Assembly: GCF_965638725.1 (NCBI RefSeq)
Contig: NC_134950.1
Span: forward strand, 136,267,636 to 136,331,635
DNA length: 64,000 nucleotides
From: Aptenodytes patagonicus
Taxonomy: Eukaryota > Chordata > Aves > Sphenisciformes > Spheniscidae
Direction: 5' to 3'
The notes under the pieces were generated by a model. The model worked only from the letters and a program-made list of their open reading frames with translations, did no database searches and was not told the origin of the DNA. The position numbers and the translations under genes are program-made. Below, one piece after another: positions 23,801 to 36,150 of the stretch (position 1 is its first letter; the number at the start of each line of letters is the position of its first letter).

Positions 23801-26800
23801 GATGAAAACGCTGAAAATAGGAGGCAATAGCTTTTTAAAAGCAAGGGAAAAAAAGGAAAGCAGAATATGCCATCTTTTCAACCTAATTCATGGAAATTTA
23901 TTGTAATAAAACAGATGTTTTATCCTTAATGTATAACAATTAAAGTAATATTTCACACATGGGAAAGGAAGTTGCTTGTTCTTTTTACTTATACTATGTA
24001 ACTTTTACTATGCAACTTCATATTTATACTATATAACTTGCTTATTCAGTTATAGCTGAAGTGCTCCTGTCCACCCGTGGTTTCTGACCTCGCTCCAGGC
24101 AGGTGCTGGGTGGAACAGCCAGCGTATGAAGTGATGGGATTCAGTACACTGACTTTTGGTCTGGCTCTGCTGAACTACTCAAGACCCCAGATGGGTCTCA
24201 CCGCGTTCCTGTGCCTGATCACCGGGCACCCAGGTGCTGTAGGTCTGGTCACAAACTCATCTCCTTGGGATGTGAGCTGTCTTCTATTAGGGTTTCATAT
24301 TAATGCTTAGAAAAAGAGCCTTAGCGTTGGTTGGGGCTCAGTATGGTGCTGTAAGACTGAAAATAAAACGGGACACCTTTGAACTCTGGACAGAGCGAGA
24401 GTGCTCCGTTCTTCTGTAGTCCCTCAGGGCTGGCTTAGCTGGGCCATCCATACATTGCTCTGCTCTTTGTGTACACCAAAACCTCTTTTTCCCCAAATCA
24501 GGCTGCCTTGCAGATCCCGTAGGATCCATATGCATAGATCCATTTCAGTGCAGTATTTTAGGTTGCTTTTTAGTATCTGCTGTATAAACTTCATCCATAT
24601 GACACGATTTGATTTAAACATTTTTAATGATATCTGTGCTTTTGGCAAAAGTTTAAGGATAAAAATTAAGTCATTGGGGCTGTAAAGTTAAAAGACATGG
24701 AAGCAGGATCTGAGTATTTTCAAGTTCCAGGTGTAAAAGGCAGTAGCTATTCATAATTGTCATGGTGTCTTTTATCTCAGTTAACTTATGGTTTGACTTG
24801 GGTTAGTCTGACCTTGTAAAATGATCTACTTATGGCTGTTGTATTAAGCTAGGGTCAATTATTAATATTTAAATACTATAGTGTGCAGTTTATTCTGCTG
24901 AATTCCTTTTTCACAAGCTATTTTCCTGGAGAGGACACAGCAGTCTAACCGATTAAAAGTCAATATACTTTTTATAGTGCAAAAAGAAAATATTCTGCTG
25001 ATTGAGGGGGAAAAAAAACCCCTTCAGTCTATATAAATACCAGTAGAGCTGTATTCATAGCATCAGTAATCATTTTTTGCCTTCAGTTTTAGAACTGAAT
25101 TAACCCATTAAAGCTTAAAATGATGGATGATTTTTACTTTGCCTTTTTTAAAAGATTGATTGTGAAGAATGCAGCTTTCTTTTTTGACTTGATTTGGGGG
25201 GGTGCCTTTCTTTCCTTGCTTCCTGAACCTCATACCTAAGTATTTATATGGCGGAGACACACATGGGCTATATGACTTAGAGCAGTAGGGAAAGAAATAG
25301 TTCAGAGGCTCTCCAGCAGTCTTGCTGGTTAATTATGGAGTGGGTTTTGTATGTCTGAGCTTTATTGTGATCTGCTGGTAGCTTCTCCTGTGGCTGGCCC
25401 TTCTGAGCATCTCTGCAGGTCGCATGTCGGCATCATCACTGGGACTGTGGAACAAGCAGCGCCAAGCAAGGGGCTGTGGCTGCTTGCAGTGATACCACTG
25501 GCCAAAGCAATGTATGTCAAACCATGCCCTTCGTGATACAGTAGACGGTATGCAGTCTGCAGGTCAGTGCTGAGGAGCAGCAAACCAGAGGAAGTACTGC
25601 ATTTTGGATTAAGACCCCCCCTTTGCCCCCCCCAAAAAAACCCCAAAACCAACAGAAAATTGAGGTCCAGACCGCTTGTGAGCATCAAGAATTTATGATG
25701 TTGCTTGGGGTAGGGAGAGGGAGGGAGAGCAGGTGTTTGGGTTTTGTTTATTTGTTTTTTTTAAGATGATAAGCATTTAATTGTGGTTTTCTGGCCAAGT
25801 TCTGGCGGAGAGAGTTAGACTCAGTGATCCTAAAACACTTTGTAATTTCAGACGGATGTGGTAATCATTTGCTGTCATAGACTGCTACTGCACACTGTTA
25901 AGCAGATGCTCCATTTCACCCCATAGGTGAATGCACTTCAGTGATGCATAGATTGATTTTTAAAATATGGAAAGAAGGGGAGAAAAAACAACGCACACGC
26001 ATGGTTAGCTCTGAAAGTCGCAAAGCTGTTGTTTACTGGATGGCTGAAGGAATGAGCTAAAAGAATCCCTTAGATCTGGTCTGGGTCCCAGCTTGTGTAC
26101 AATCCAGCGCTTTGTTGCGGTTTGTCGTTTCTGCAGCGCCTGAAGCCTCTTGGCAGCAAAAGCAAATCTGGGGGTGTGGGCTGCGAGTCTGCTGCTGAAT
26201 CTGTGTTGCAGGATGAACCGAGATTTGTGGTGTTTGTTAAGAAAGGCTAAACTCATGGGACATGCAAGTCCTAAAGGAACAAAAGCAGAATCTAGTAGTT
26301 AGCTGCCAAAGAAGAAAGGTGAGGACGCAGCGTATCCCAAGCTTAAGTGTGTTTTGGCTTAAGAAGGATAAACTGTAACATCTGTCCATGCTAGCACTGA
26401 ATTATGCATAGGAATTCTTTAAAATAGTCTTCCTCAGCACTTTGGTGGAAAAAATTAGTTAAGATACAAAATATAATAATCCTGCTACATCAATTGTTAC
26501 AAACATTTTTCAAAGCTTAACCAGAATTTAACTTCTGTTCACGAAGAATGGCATAATCATGTCCACAAATGGAACTTGGATACTTTAAAAACTTACACCA
26601 TACATGCCATCGAAAAGCTATACTCTGTCAGCTCAAAGAGTGTTTACCAACGATTAAAAGACCTGTTCTCTTTATTCCTCAGTATCCACATGTATGAAAG
26701 AGATTGATAAAACTGGTCAGCCTGTTAGAGCATAGTTATTCATAAATATTGTCTTTGTAACTGTCTTTGACAGCAATTGCTGGAATAAAATACATAAAAT

Positions 26801-27289
26801 GCAAAAATAATAATGGTAGTTAAATGAATACCTCTTTATTTATATTTTTATTATTGTGTTGAAGGATACAAAGAGGAACATTCAGCAGATATTTAATTTC
26901 TTGTTTTATCTCATTAAACAGACAGTCCCCAAACAAATGAGTTTCAGATTGGTTTTACCAAAGCTATTTATCTAATTATGGCTTTCACTGCACTTGAATG
27001 AATGGCTGCAAATCAATAGGTCTCTTAGGTTGCCAGGACATGCATTAAAACTGGTGAGTCTCCAAGCTGAATAGCAGGAGTGATGTCTCTTGTTTTTTTC
27101 CATTGAGATGTCTGTCCTCAGTTCATACAGTGTATACATAAACTGAGAATTTATCTGAAGTCCTGCTTAAAAAGTCCCATTTTTGAGTTGATAATTTGCA
27201 ATTCAATGTGGCAATAAATATTTACATTATACTGGTAGAGGTTTCATTAAAAAAACAAAACAATTATTTCAGAGGAAGCTGGTGTAGAT

Positions 27290-28690
27290 ACAAAACGTTG
27301 TAGTGGGTCAAGACGATGGTTCATCTAGTCCTATATCCCTAAGTTTTAAGGTTGATCTAACAGGTAACTGTTTCAGCCCCAGATATAGTTTCTTGTGCTT
27401 TCAAGAGGGTGTGTGGGCAAATGTTGTATAGTCTGCCTTCCACATTGGTTTTTTTTTGGGTTTCAAATAGCCAGAGATACCTTATCCTCTGATGCTTGTT
27501 ACCATCAACGACTGTAGTTATAGCTTTTCATGTTACCCATATACAAGTGCAGCCTTTTAATGAATCTGGTTAGTATTTTGGCTTCAGACTCATCTTGGAA
27601 CTCACATTTACAGAGCTTGTGGGGGGGGGGTTTGGTGACAATGACTTTACAAGGGAAGGAAAAATATGTTTTGGTTTATTCTGTGGTTAAGGAGAGCATT
27701 TCTGTTTGATCAGTTTTGAATATCCCACCTTTAATTTCGGTGACCCTTCTGTTGCTCTTATGAGGCAGGGAACTTAACTTCTGTACGGTTAGTTTTTATG
27801 TATTCTTTTATACAGCTGTTTTTTAAAGCAAGCCATCCCAGTCTCTCTAGAGCCTCTCTTTCCATGCTGTAATCATTTTTGTTACCTTGTTTTGAACTCT
27901 ATCTGGTTTTGCAATGTCCCTTTGAACACACAAATGGCTTGTGCTGAATGTAATACTCTAGATGAGACTGCACTGCTGATTTATATAAATCATGCAATTT
28001 CCTCCCTCTCTCCATCATGTAGGCTTTTCATCCTAGCAATTTGCTATCTTTTTAGAGTGGCACAGATTAGTTCTTCACTGAAATGTCTTCACAGTCATTC
28101 AGGTTGCTTTCTTTAAGTTGATGTAGTTAACTTAAAACCATGTAAGTCGTCAGCATTTTTTCTTTCCAATGGGTGTTACTTTGCATTTGATGTGGATAAA
28201 CATAATTTAACATGGAATTGTCCACTCACCTACCTTGACTAGGTTGATCTGAAGTTGTTTATAGACTTCTGATTGTGACTAACCAAAATCGTAAAAGCAA
28301 AATTTGCTTATCTTGATACTGACATCACAAATATGTTTTATTAAACAGCATTCAGCCTAGGATATACCATTGGGGCATCTTTGTATTTTCCTTGTCTTAA
28401 TGGAAACAGCCTGTTTAATCCTGTTCTTGTCCTTCATCACTTTGTTATTGCTTGATCATTTACAGTATTTTGTCTCTCCAGGAAAGACTGCTTTAGCTTA
28501 TTTAGAGGAGTTCTGTGTGCTAGGGTGAGTCTGTACTATGTCTGTTGAAGTTGGAGGTACAACTGTAGAGTACTGCTGTGTAGGTGGTCTCTGAACATAC
28601 AAGGAAACCAGCTAATATCATCTCAGTCTTGACCTTGTTACAACATACTGTGTCAAAGGTTTTCCTGTTCTTGTAAGAAATAGAAGAATA
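27290..28690 (-). mobile_element. Ancient CR1-type LINE, minus strand, heavily decayed
   Basis: Begins with 'tgggtcaagacgatggttca' and 'tctagtcctatatcc', the 3'-end phrase of old amniote CR1s ('gggtcagaccatggtccatctagcccagtatcc'). In consistent order there follow 'aatgaatctggttagtattttggcttc', 'tttatataaatcatgcaattt', 'gggtgttactttgcatttgatg' and 'taggatataccattgggg', each close to the corresponding antisense CR1 phrase. Near 28,640-28,680 the minus-strand translation reads KTFDTVCCNKV, a decayed version of the reverse-transcriptase KAFDTV motif. About 1.4 kb of one element is therefore kept in order. This type predates modern birds. Edges are approximate. Confidence 0.65.
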
Positions 28691-28936
28691 TTCATGGCTG
28701 GTAAAGCTCCTGTTCAGTGGGTGGACAACTGTTTGGAAGGCTCTACACAGACTAGTCACCAACAACTTTGTCAAATAATCTCTGGGCAGGGCTCTGCAAG
28801 AGTATCTCTTGGCTCTGCTACTGTCAATATTTTATTTAAAAACTGCAGTGATGGAGTAGAGAATATGCTTGTTAAGAAGTAGCTACCTGTCCAATGCATC
28901 AAAGAAGAAAGAGCAGGGAGGGGAAGAGAGTGGGTT

Positions 28937-28973
28937 TTATTTTTTTTATTTTTTTTATTTTTTTTAAATTTTT
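28937..28973 (+). repeat. Period-9 T-rich tandem repeat (A followed by eight T)
   Basis: Exactly three consecutive units of one A and eight T (28939-28965), flanked by similar T-rich sequence. A similar but irregular T/A tract lies at 29,493-29,520. Confidence 0.85.
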
Positions 28974-31900
28974 CTGCTTAGGCAACTTTACGGCAAAACT
29001 GCTGCTAGGAACAAAACTATCTAACAGGCAAATCACTTATCAAAGATTTTTGAAGAATGTCGCATTACAGACAACTGCTCTCTAATTTTGTAAAGCTCTT
29101 TATTAAAAACAGGGACAGAAAATGTCCCTGTAGTGGACTTCTGCATTTAAACACAAAGTGTAGCTAACAGAGCAACACTGCTATTAAATCAAAGTTGTGG
29201 CCTTATTAAAAACAATGCAAACTTATGCTCTTTGAGAATCCATTTATTGTGACTGTAGAAAAGGACCTACTTCAGTTGCTTATTAATAGCAAAACACGTT
29301 ACAGGAAAATTTATGGCAGGATGGTGGGAGTGGATAAGGAAACATTACATTCTACCATTCTGTAAATAAAAATAATTCCAAAGAAGCTATCCAGAGACAA
29401 TAATTTCTTTTTATAAACCTGAGTTAAAAACTGTCCCCTGTCACTGAAGAGCTAATGGTAAATTTTGTGAGACTTCCTAAACTGGAAACTTGATTTTTTT
29501 TATTTTTATTTTTTTTTATTTCAGTTAAGCAAGAAAACAGACTCAATCTTCATCCCTTGCTTTAGCAGTTCTTGGTGTTATCTGACTTTTAGAAACAAAG
29601 CTAAATACTGAGGGTCTGTGAGTCATCTTCTTTTCAGCCTGAGCCAGCTCCAGTTTCAGTATGTGTGTGCTTGTTTCTTTATACCGTGACTTTTTCCCTC
29701 CTAAGTTAGTCATTGTTATCTCTTGGCACAAGTGGAGAAGTTAAAAACGTCAACAAGCATGAGGCATGCTAAAAACATGCAAACAAACCTCCCGTGTAAT
29801 CTTCCAAACCCCAGAGCGTTCCCATTCCCATTACTTTGTTGTTCATGAACCCATCTGATCTTTTGATCGTATCCTGGTGGGGGGAGCAGGGAGGTCAGTT
29901 CCAAGGGTTTACTGGCCAGGAATGGTGTCCTAGAGGTCCTCTCCATTTAACTCCTGCTAGTGTTTCCAGTGCCCACCACAGACATTATGGCATTGCATAG
30001 ATAAAAAGCAGCAAGTAGGTTAGAGGTGAAGAAACTTTTGTTAATCTTTTTGCAAGCTTAGCTTTTTGAAGAAGTCTCTGTGTGTGTCTCTACGTACCAA
30101 TAACGTGCTGAAACTCTGTTTAATTTTGCTACAGTTATTTTTGGCACTTGAGAGGTGACCAAATAGATACGTTATCCCATAGCCTTAGGCTGGCCTAGGT
30201 GAAATTGGTGAAGCCAATGTGGTTTGTGGTGGTGGTTCCACTGAGACAAGGACCGGTTTGAAGTCATCTCTAAAAGCTGGTGTGGGAAAGGATGGAGCAG
30301 TGAGCAAGTTGATTGGGGCAAGAATCAACTGGTTCTTGAAGACAGTGTATCTCAAAATGAAGGTCTCTCACAGTAAGTGGCGATTTGCCATCAGTCTGCC
30401 CTAGTGCCAGAATTTTAACTGATGGCTCGGGTGTCCCTGCTGCAGAACGAGTTATCGAGGTGGAGGGGCTTTTGAGATTGTCGTGGCAAAGGGGTTGGGA
30501 AAATCTGAACAGGTATTGCCTCCTTTGGTAATACTGGCCCGGGCTTCCTTTGTAAGTTGATGAGGGCAGAGCGAGTGTCACAGCAGACTGTCAGGAGGTC
30601 ACTGACATCTTGCTCTTTGTTAGTGTTTATAGAAACACGGGTAGAGTATCTCTGCTAGTCTCTGACAGATCAGTCACTGTGGTGGGGAATACTGCAGTAT
30701 ATTAATCTTTTAGATCATTTTGCTTCCCTGATTTTGGTCTAAATTCTCTAACAAATTAGCATCTTCCATGGGCATATTGCTTGAACCAACTTTTAAAGGC
30801 AGCAGTTCCCCATCTCTCCCCTGCTCACCTTGCCCTCTCCTGCCTTCTGCTTTGCGTAGGTCAGAAAACATTTGCTGACTTAAAATTATATTTATTACTG
30901 ACTTTTAAATCTGGGTGTGCTGGTAACCAGGATACAGTGGGCAAGTGGAAGGAGGATAACAGCATGTTGAAGTGATCGATGTTGCAAGCATTGGCTATGA
31001 TGCAGAATATTAAAGAGGAAGAAAGTTAATTCTCTTTGCCCCTAGACCTGAAAAAATGTGGTCAGTCTTTACCTCTGATGCTTTTATTTCCATGGGACAA
31101 AGCAGCCCTTCAAGGATCTCGGGGTGAAGACTGAATCTGGTGAAGCAGAAGAAGGTGGCTCAGTTCTGTGTTGCTGCTTTACATGGATATGTGAAGGAGG
31201 ATCCTGGAAGAGCCCTGGACAGTGGTGTGTCTGGTAGGGCAAGGAAAATGCAGGTCCAAGTAGCACAGGGAATGCGTGAGCTGCTGCTTAGTCTGATGGT
31301 CAGACGCTCCTCAAATGTACTTTTCTTAGCACTGGCTGCCAGGCCTGACTGTCCTCAGGTGGTGGAAATGTGACCCTGTAGAAAGGCAGTGATGCGTGAG
31401 TCCTTTCCTCTGATTGTACTACGGCATCAGCAGACCGTTCTGTGGCCTCTTTGAGGTTGCTTTGTTCAGGATATGCTCAGCTATACTTCGGCTGTGAGTA
31501 ATGAGGAGGCTATTCTACTTTTCTTTTATATGCCCTGGTTCACACAACTGATAAGCGTGCTTATGTTCACATTGTGTCCTTCTGCTTCTCTCTTACGTGT
31601 TCTAATGAGTTATTTCCTTAAAAATAGTTACAGTGCTACCACTGCTGTCTTCAGTGAGGGATGAGATACTCGTCTGGGCTGTTATTGCAGATTCTGCAGG
31701 TGCAGGCTGTGATTACTGCCTCATGTACATTTTGAAACAGCCTTAGAAAGGTCATCCACAACTTTCAAGGCAAGAGACTTCTGTTTTAAGACAAAAGCTT
31801 ATAACCAGTTGACGAGGAAGGCTGCTTAATAGAGTTTCACTGGGCTGCGCCAACTACAGTTAAACCCTTAGCATGATCTTCTGATACATATTTTCTGGAC

Positions 31901-32591
31901 TATCCCCGTATCTGGTGGATGTCTGGCCCATGCCACGGTGAGATAAGTAACCCCCAAACAGTTCCTTCAGAGAAGTAATCTTCCTTACAGCACCTGATGT
32001 ACAGAGATCTTGTTGAAATCATAGAGAATTCAGTCAAGACACATCTGACACTGATATGTATGTCTGTACAATTTGCCTCAGATCCCTGCACTGCTGTAAT
32101 ATTATGGACTTCTTTTTTCCACTGCACACATGTTTTTCATGCTAATTTAAACTCTAGCACTTTTTTTTTTTATGTGCCTTTGAATATGGGAATAAGATTG
32201 ACTAGGATATAGACATCATATGGTGGGACTTCTGTTGGGATGCAGAACTAGATAATAGTTGCAAATGCAATTAAAGGTTAATTAATTCAGATAATTTAAT
32301 CAGATGTAAAAATAGAAGAATCTTCTAATCCTTTGACTCTCAAATTGTGTGTGGGGGTTTCTGTTTAAGGAATGGTACCTTTCTTGTAAAGGAAAAAAAC
32401 ATTTGTGTCTTTATATTTGTTTAAAGGCCTCCTAATGCATATAAGGAATGAAACAAAGGGATAGGAACTTTATGCTTTAAATACCAGGTCTAGTTTTGCT
32501 GGAGGGTTTTTTTTCTGAGGGCTGGGAAATTACCAGGATTAATGACCTCACGTGGGACAAGAGACTGATGTGGGACCAACTGAAGGAAAAC

Positions 32592-32623
32592 TTGTTTGTT
32601 TGTTTGTTTATTTAGTTAGTTAG
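32592..32623 (+). repeat. Compound TTTG/TTAG microsatellite
   Basis: About four to five TTTG (GTTT) units followed by TTTA and TTAG-like units. Confidence 0.8.
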
Positions 32624-34599
32624 GCTGCCTAAAATAGTTTTTTCATATATATTTTCTCTGCAAAAGGTGTAGTGCAACACAGTTTAATACTTCCTTTTTC
32701 TTTGAATTTGAGTGGGGTATCATCACAGAGGATGTTAATCTTACAAGAGTAGCTTTTCAAATTTTGTGGCTTTTTGCTTAAAGTGAGTTTGGTTGAACAT
32801 CTGTATTCTAGGCCTGAGGAGAGGTGCAGGGATCACCTGTGCAGGCCTTGTCTGATCTCGCCCATGCTGTCTTGAAAATAAATGATGAATGTGGAGAACC
32901 CTTATAAGGACCAGTTCTATTCATGCCATTTTCAAGTGTCTCTTGTTGGAGCAAGGTCCTACCCTTCAAAACTGTAGATCAAAATGAGAAAACTCCCTGG
33001 TACCAGCTGGAAAATCTCAAGAGATAAAGAAACCCCCAGCCCTCACACAGAGGGATCAAACTTCCACAGCAGTAGGAGGAAGGACTTGTAGACTTACCTG
33101 AGTTTAGACTGAGTAAATTTACAGCGAGTAAATTCAGAATAATGCAGCATAGATAAGATGTGGCATATCCATGTGCTTTAGTAATATCAAATGTATGCAA
33201 ACAATTGTTATATGAATAAAGAATGAAAATAAAGATATATATCAGAAGAAAGGCAGGTAATTAAAATTAAGGATAAAGAATGTCAGTAAGGAAATCTGCA
33301 TCTTTAGGGTGGAAGTCTTGCCTAACTTCAAAGACTGTGGTGTTCTTTTCTTGAACCTATGTTCATGAAGGAGGTTCCTATCTAAAGATGCCTGAACTGT
33401 TTCTGTGACCTTATGGGGGTGCTGAGCACATCTTTTACTTTCTTAATAGCTTAATCTGCATAAGATATGTCATTTATATTATTTGGTTATGATCTTATCG
33501 TACTAAGTAAAACTTGTGTCTGTTAGGTACTTGGCACTTGAGCTGTTTTTCCATGTCCAAAAATTTACAAGACTTATCCGTGTCTTGCATCTATGACATT
33601 TTCTGATTCTATAACTTCTCAGTCTAGTGAAAGCTCAATTTACCTAAGCTGCTTTTAGTGGTTGTTCGTATATGCTAAACTCCTGTTCGTGTTCTAATCC
33701 TATTCCATATCTAATGCTTATTGCACACTACTTCCCATGTTACTCTATGTGCTAAGTAATCAGGATTGAATCATAGGCGTGCAGTGGTTTCTGACACACC
33801 GGCAGAGACTTTTGAACTGCCTTGTTTTTCAAGTCCCTCCCCATCTCAGAGGTAACAAACCTCCCTTTGGAGATGGAGTGCACTTGAGTTTTCATTTGTT
33901 CCTGCTTCAACAGCCAGACCAAAGGTTTTCAAGCACAAAAAAGATGTTATCAGGGTTAGCGTGATCCCATTCTGCAGACTGTTTGAAGGTGCCGGTAGCA
34001 GAGCTCCAAGTAGCGCTGAGGCTCTGCCAAGAGCAGGTGAGGAGTTCCTGGATCTACTTTGCCAAGGAATTACTTGTGTGATCCAAGGGAACAATTTTTT
34101 TCTTTCCTTGCATATTGAGTGCTTTTTAAGCACTCTGTGCAGTGAGGCCGTGACTGCTTCATGAAACTAACATAGTTAAACTTTAATAGTTTTTCTACAC
34201 AAAAGTAGATTACAGCTGTTCTTCTGGAAGTGGTTAAGAACTCCCACTATCCAGTCCATAGTAGGTTGGCACTGGCTTGTGCCAAGAGCTACTGTCAGTG
34301 AAATTAATATTGCTCCCAAGAGGTCACATAACGGAGTGCTGCCACTACAAACAACGGCACTGCAGGTTCTCAAACTGCTCAGGCTGTAATGCAAGCTTCT
34401 TTAATCAGAGCTTGTTCACCCAGCTTGGAGGCCGCTCCCACTCTCTGAAAACCTCAGAAGCAAGAAAAGCCAAAGTCGGCAGTTTTATTCATGATTTGTT
34501 GTGTTTTAAATGTGCTATAGGTATTTGAACTTAGAGTGGGGCTACCCTGGCTACGTGGCAGAGAGCTTGGGTGCTTCTAGCCCTTAGCTGATAGCTGAT

Positions 34600-34770
34600 C
34601 TTTACCAGTAGGTCTCAAAGTGCTTTGCAGAGCAGAGTGGTCATGGTTGTTCCCATTGCACGGGAAGGGAAATGACTTGCTGAAGGTTGTGACCACACCA
34701 GGTTCAGGAATAAAACCGAGGTACGCTGAAGTCTGGTGCTTTGTCCAGTAGGTCAGTTGGTCTCTGCAAA
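34600..34770 (-). repeat. MIR/CORE-SINE-like ancient repeat, antisense
   Basis: Reads 'ggtctcaaagtgctttgcag', 'ggaagggaaatgacttgctg', 'aaggttgtgaccacaccagg' and 'ataaaaccgaggtacgctga' in order. This matches the antisense of the classic phrase 'gaggaaactgaggcacagag...gtgacttgcccaaggtcac...gaacccaggtctcctga' of old amniote SINE/L2 tails. Diverged; the family name is uncertain. Confidence 0.5.
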
Positions 34771-35924
34771 ATCAGAAAATCAGTTTCTCCAAAACAAAGA
34801 GTAAAGAATTTCAACATCTTGTACCTGAAAGGAATAACTGTGCTCTACTTGTAGGAATAAGGTTTGGGAAATTACCAGGTGACCTGCCTTTTGTGCAGGC
34901 AGTGGTAAAAGTGGAGCTCTCTGAAAGCAGGGACATTAAAGAACAGGAACATTAAAAACATACCTTTGCACACTTGTAAAGCAATTCATGGACTATTTGT
35001 GTGCAACTTACACAAAAAAGAAAAGGTTGCCAGAAATACAGGCATTTTTCAAATAGTAAACTAAACTGATGCAATTTACTGTGAGGTATTTTCATAAATC
35101 ATAATCAAAGCACTGAATTCTAACTTTGTACTTGAAACATTAAATATACTGTAGTTATTGAAATCTATAAAACTGGTTCTTTATTTGCAAATTGCTTCTG
35201 AATAAATTAAGATTGGAATGGATTTTCTTATCCAATAATATATATACTTTGTATTGACATTTTTAGCTATTTATTGTCAGCATCGTTCACAGCTGGTTTG
35301 CTGAATATTTGCTAATATTTGAAGTTTTGTTCCTGCATCTGTGTTCACTGAAATAGCTGCAGCAATATTGGATATTTTTTTTTCCTTCTGCTGCTTGTTA
35401 CAATTCTTGTGGCAGAGGTGAGCATCCTTGCAGCAGGGTCATGGGGGCGGTTCACAAGAAGGCTCCTGAGCCTGTACTGGGGAAAATCAAGTACCTAACC
35501 ATGCTGATTTTGCCTGACACCAGAGAGGGAGCATTTGAACTTACATCTACATGATGGGTGGTTGGTAATGACAGGTGAGATGAATCACTTGTTTAATTGA
35601 TTGTCTGCTTTAAAATTTTTATTATATTTAATCTCTGACAAATGTGGGTTGCTGAAGGCCAAGTTCTGGCACCAGTATTATCTGCAGTAATGTTGACAGC
35701 AGAGGTACATTGGCTCCTCAGCAGTTGAGACCTGGCACATTGGGTAATGTGATGGGGAGAAGTTTTGGTGAAAGGCTGACATGAAAATATGTGATCTTTA
35801 AGAGTCTTTTTTTTAAACACAGGGTGCATCTAGAAAAGTGTTTCTGGTTGCTCTGCAGCTCCACAGACTTTCTATCCCATGCCTGATGCAGCTGGTTGGA
35901 GGAGCAGGATTAAGTTGTGTCTGG

Positions 35925-36150
35925 GAGTGAATTACAGAATAATTTGGGTTCAAAGGGACCCCCTGGAGGTTGTCTGATCTAGCCCCTGGTCCAAGCAGGG
36001 CTAACTTCAAAGCCAGAGCCGTTGTGCAGGGCCTTGTCTGGTCAAGTTATGAAAACTCCAGGAAGGAGGTTGCACAGCCTGGGCATTAGTTTCTGTGTTT
36101 GACACACAATTTCCCCGTGAAATTTCTTTTTCCTAATGCATGCTTGTGAG
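35925..36150 (-). mobile_element. CR1 LINE 3'-end fragment, minus strand
   Basis: Starts 'gaattacagaataatttggg' then 'ttcaaagggaccccctggag', 'gttgtctgatctagcccctg' and 'gtccaagcagggctaac', continuing through 'gggccttgtctggtcaagtt'. This is the reverse complement of the CR1 3' end that follows the ATTCTGTG tail. Moderately diverged, 5'-truncated at about 36,150. Confidence 0.8.

Noticed and set aside
30781..30975. Very strong pyrimidine tract and TAG at about 30,800-30,860 followed by an open frame
   Set aside because: The only open frame downstream needs a phase that exon 1 does not provide and ends in a stop without a donor.
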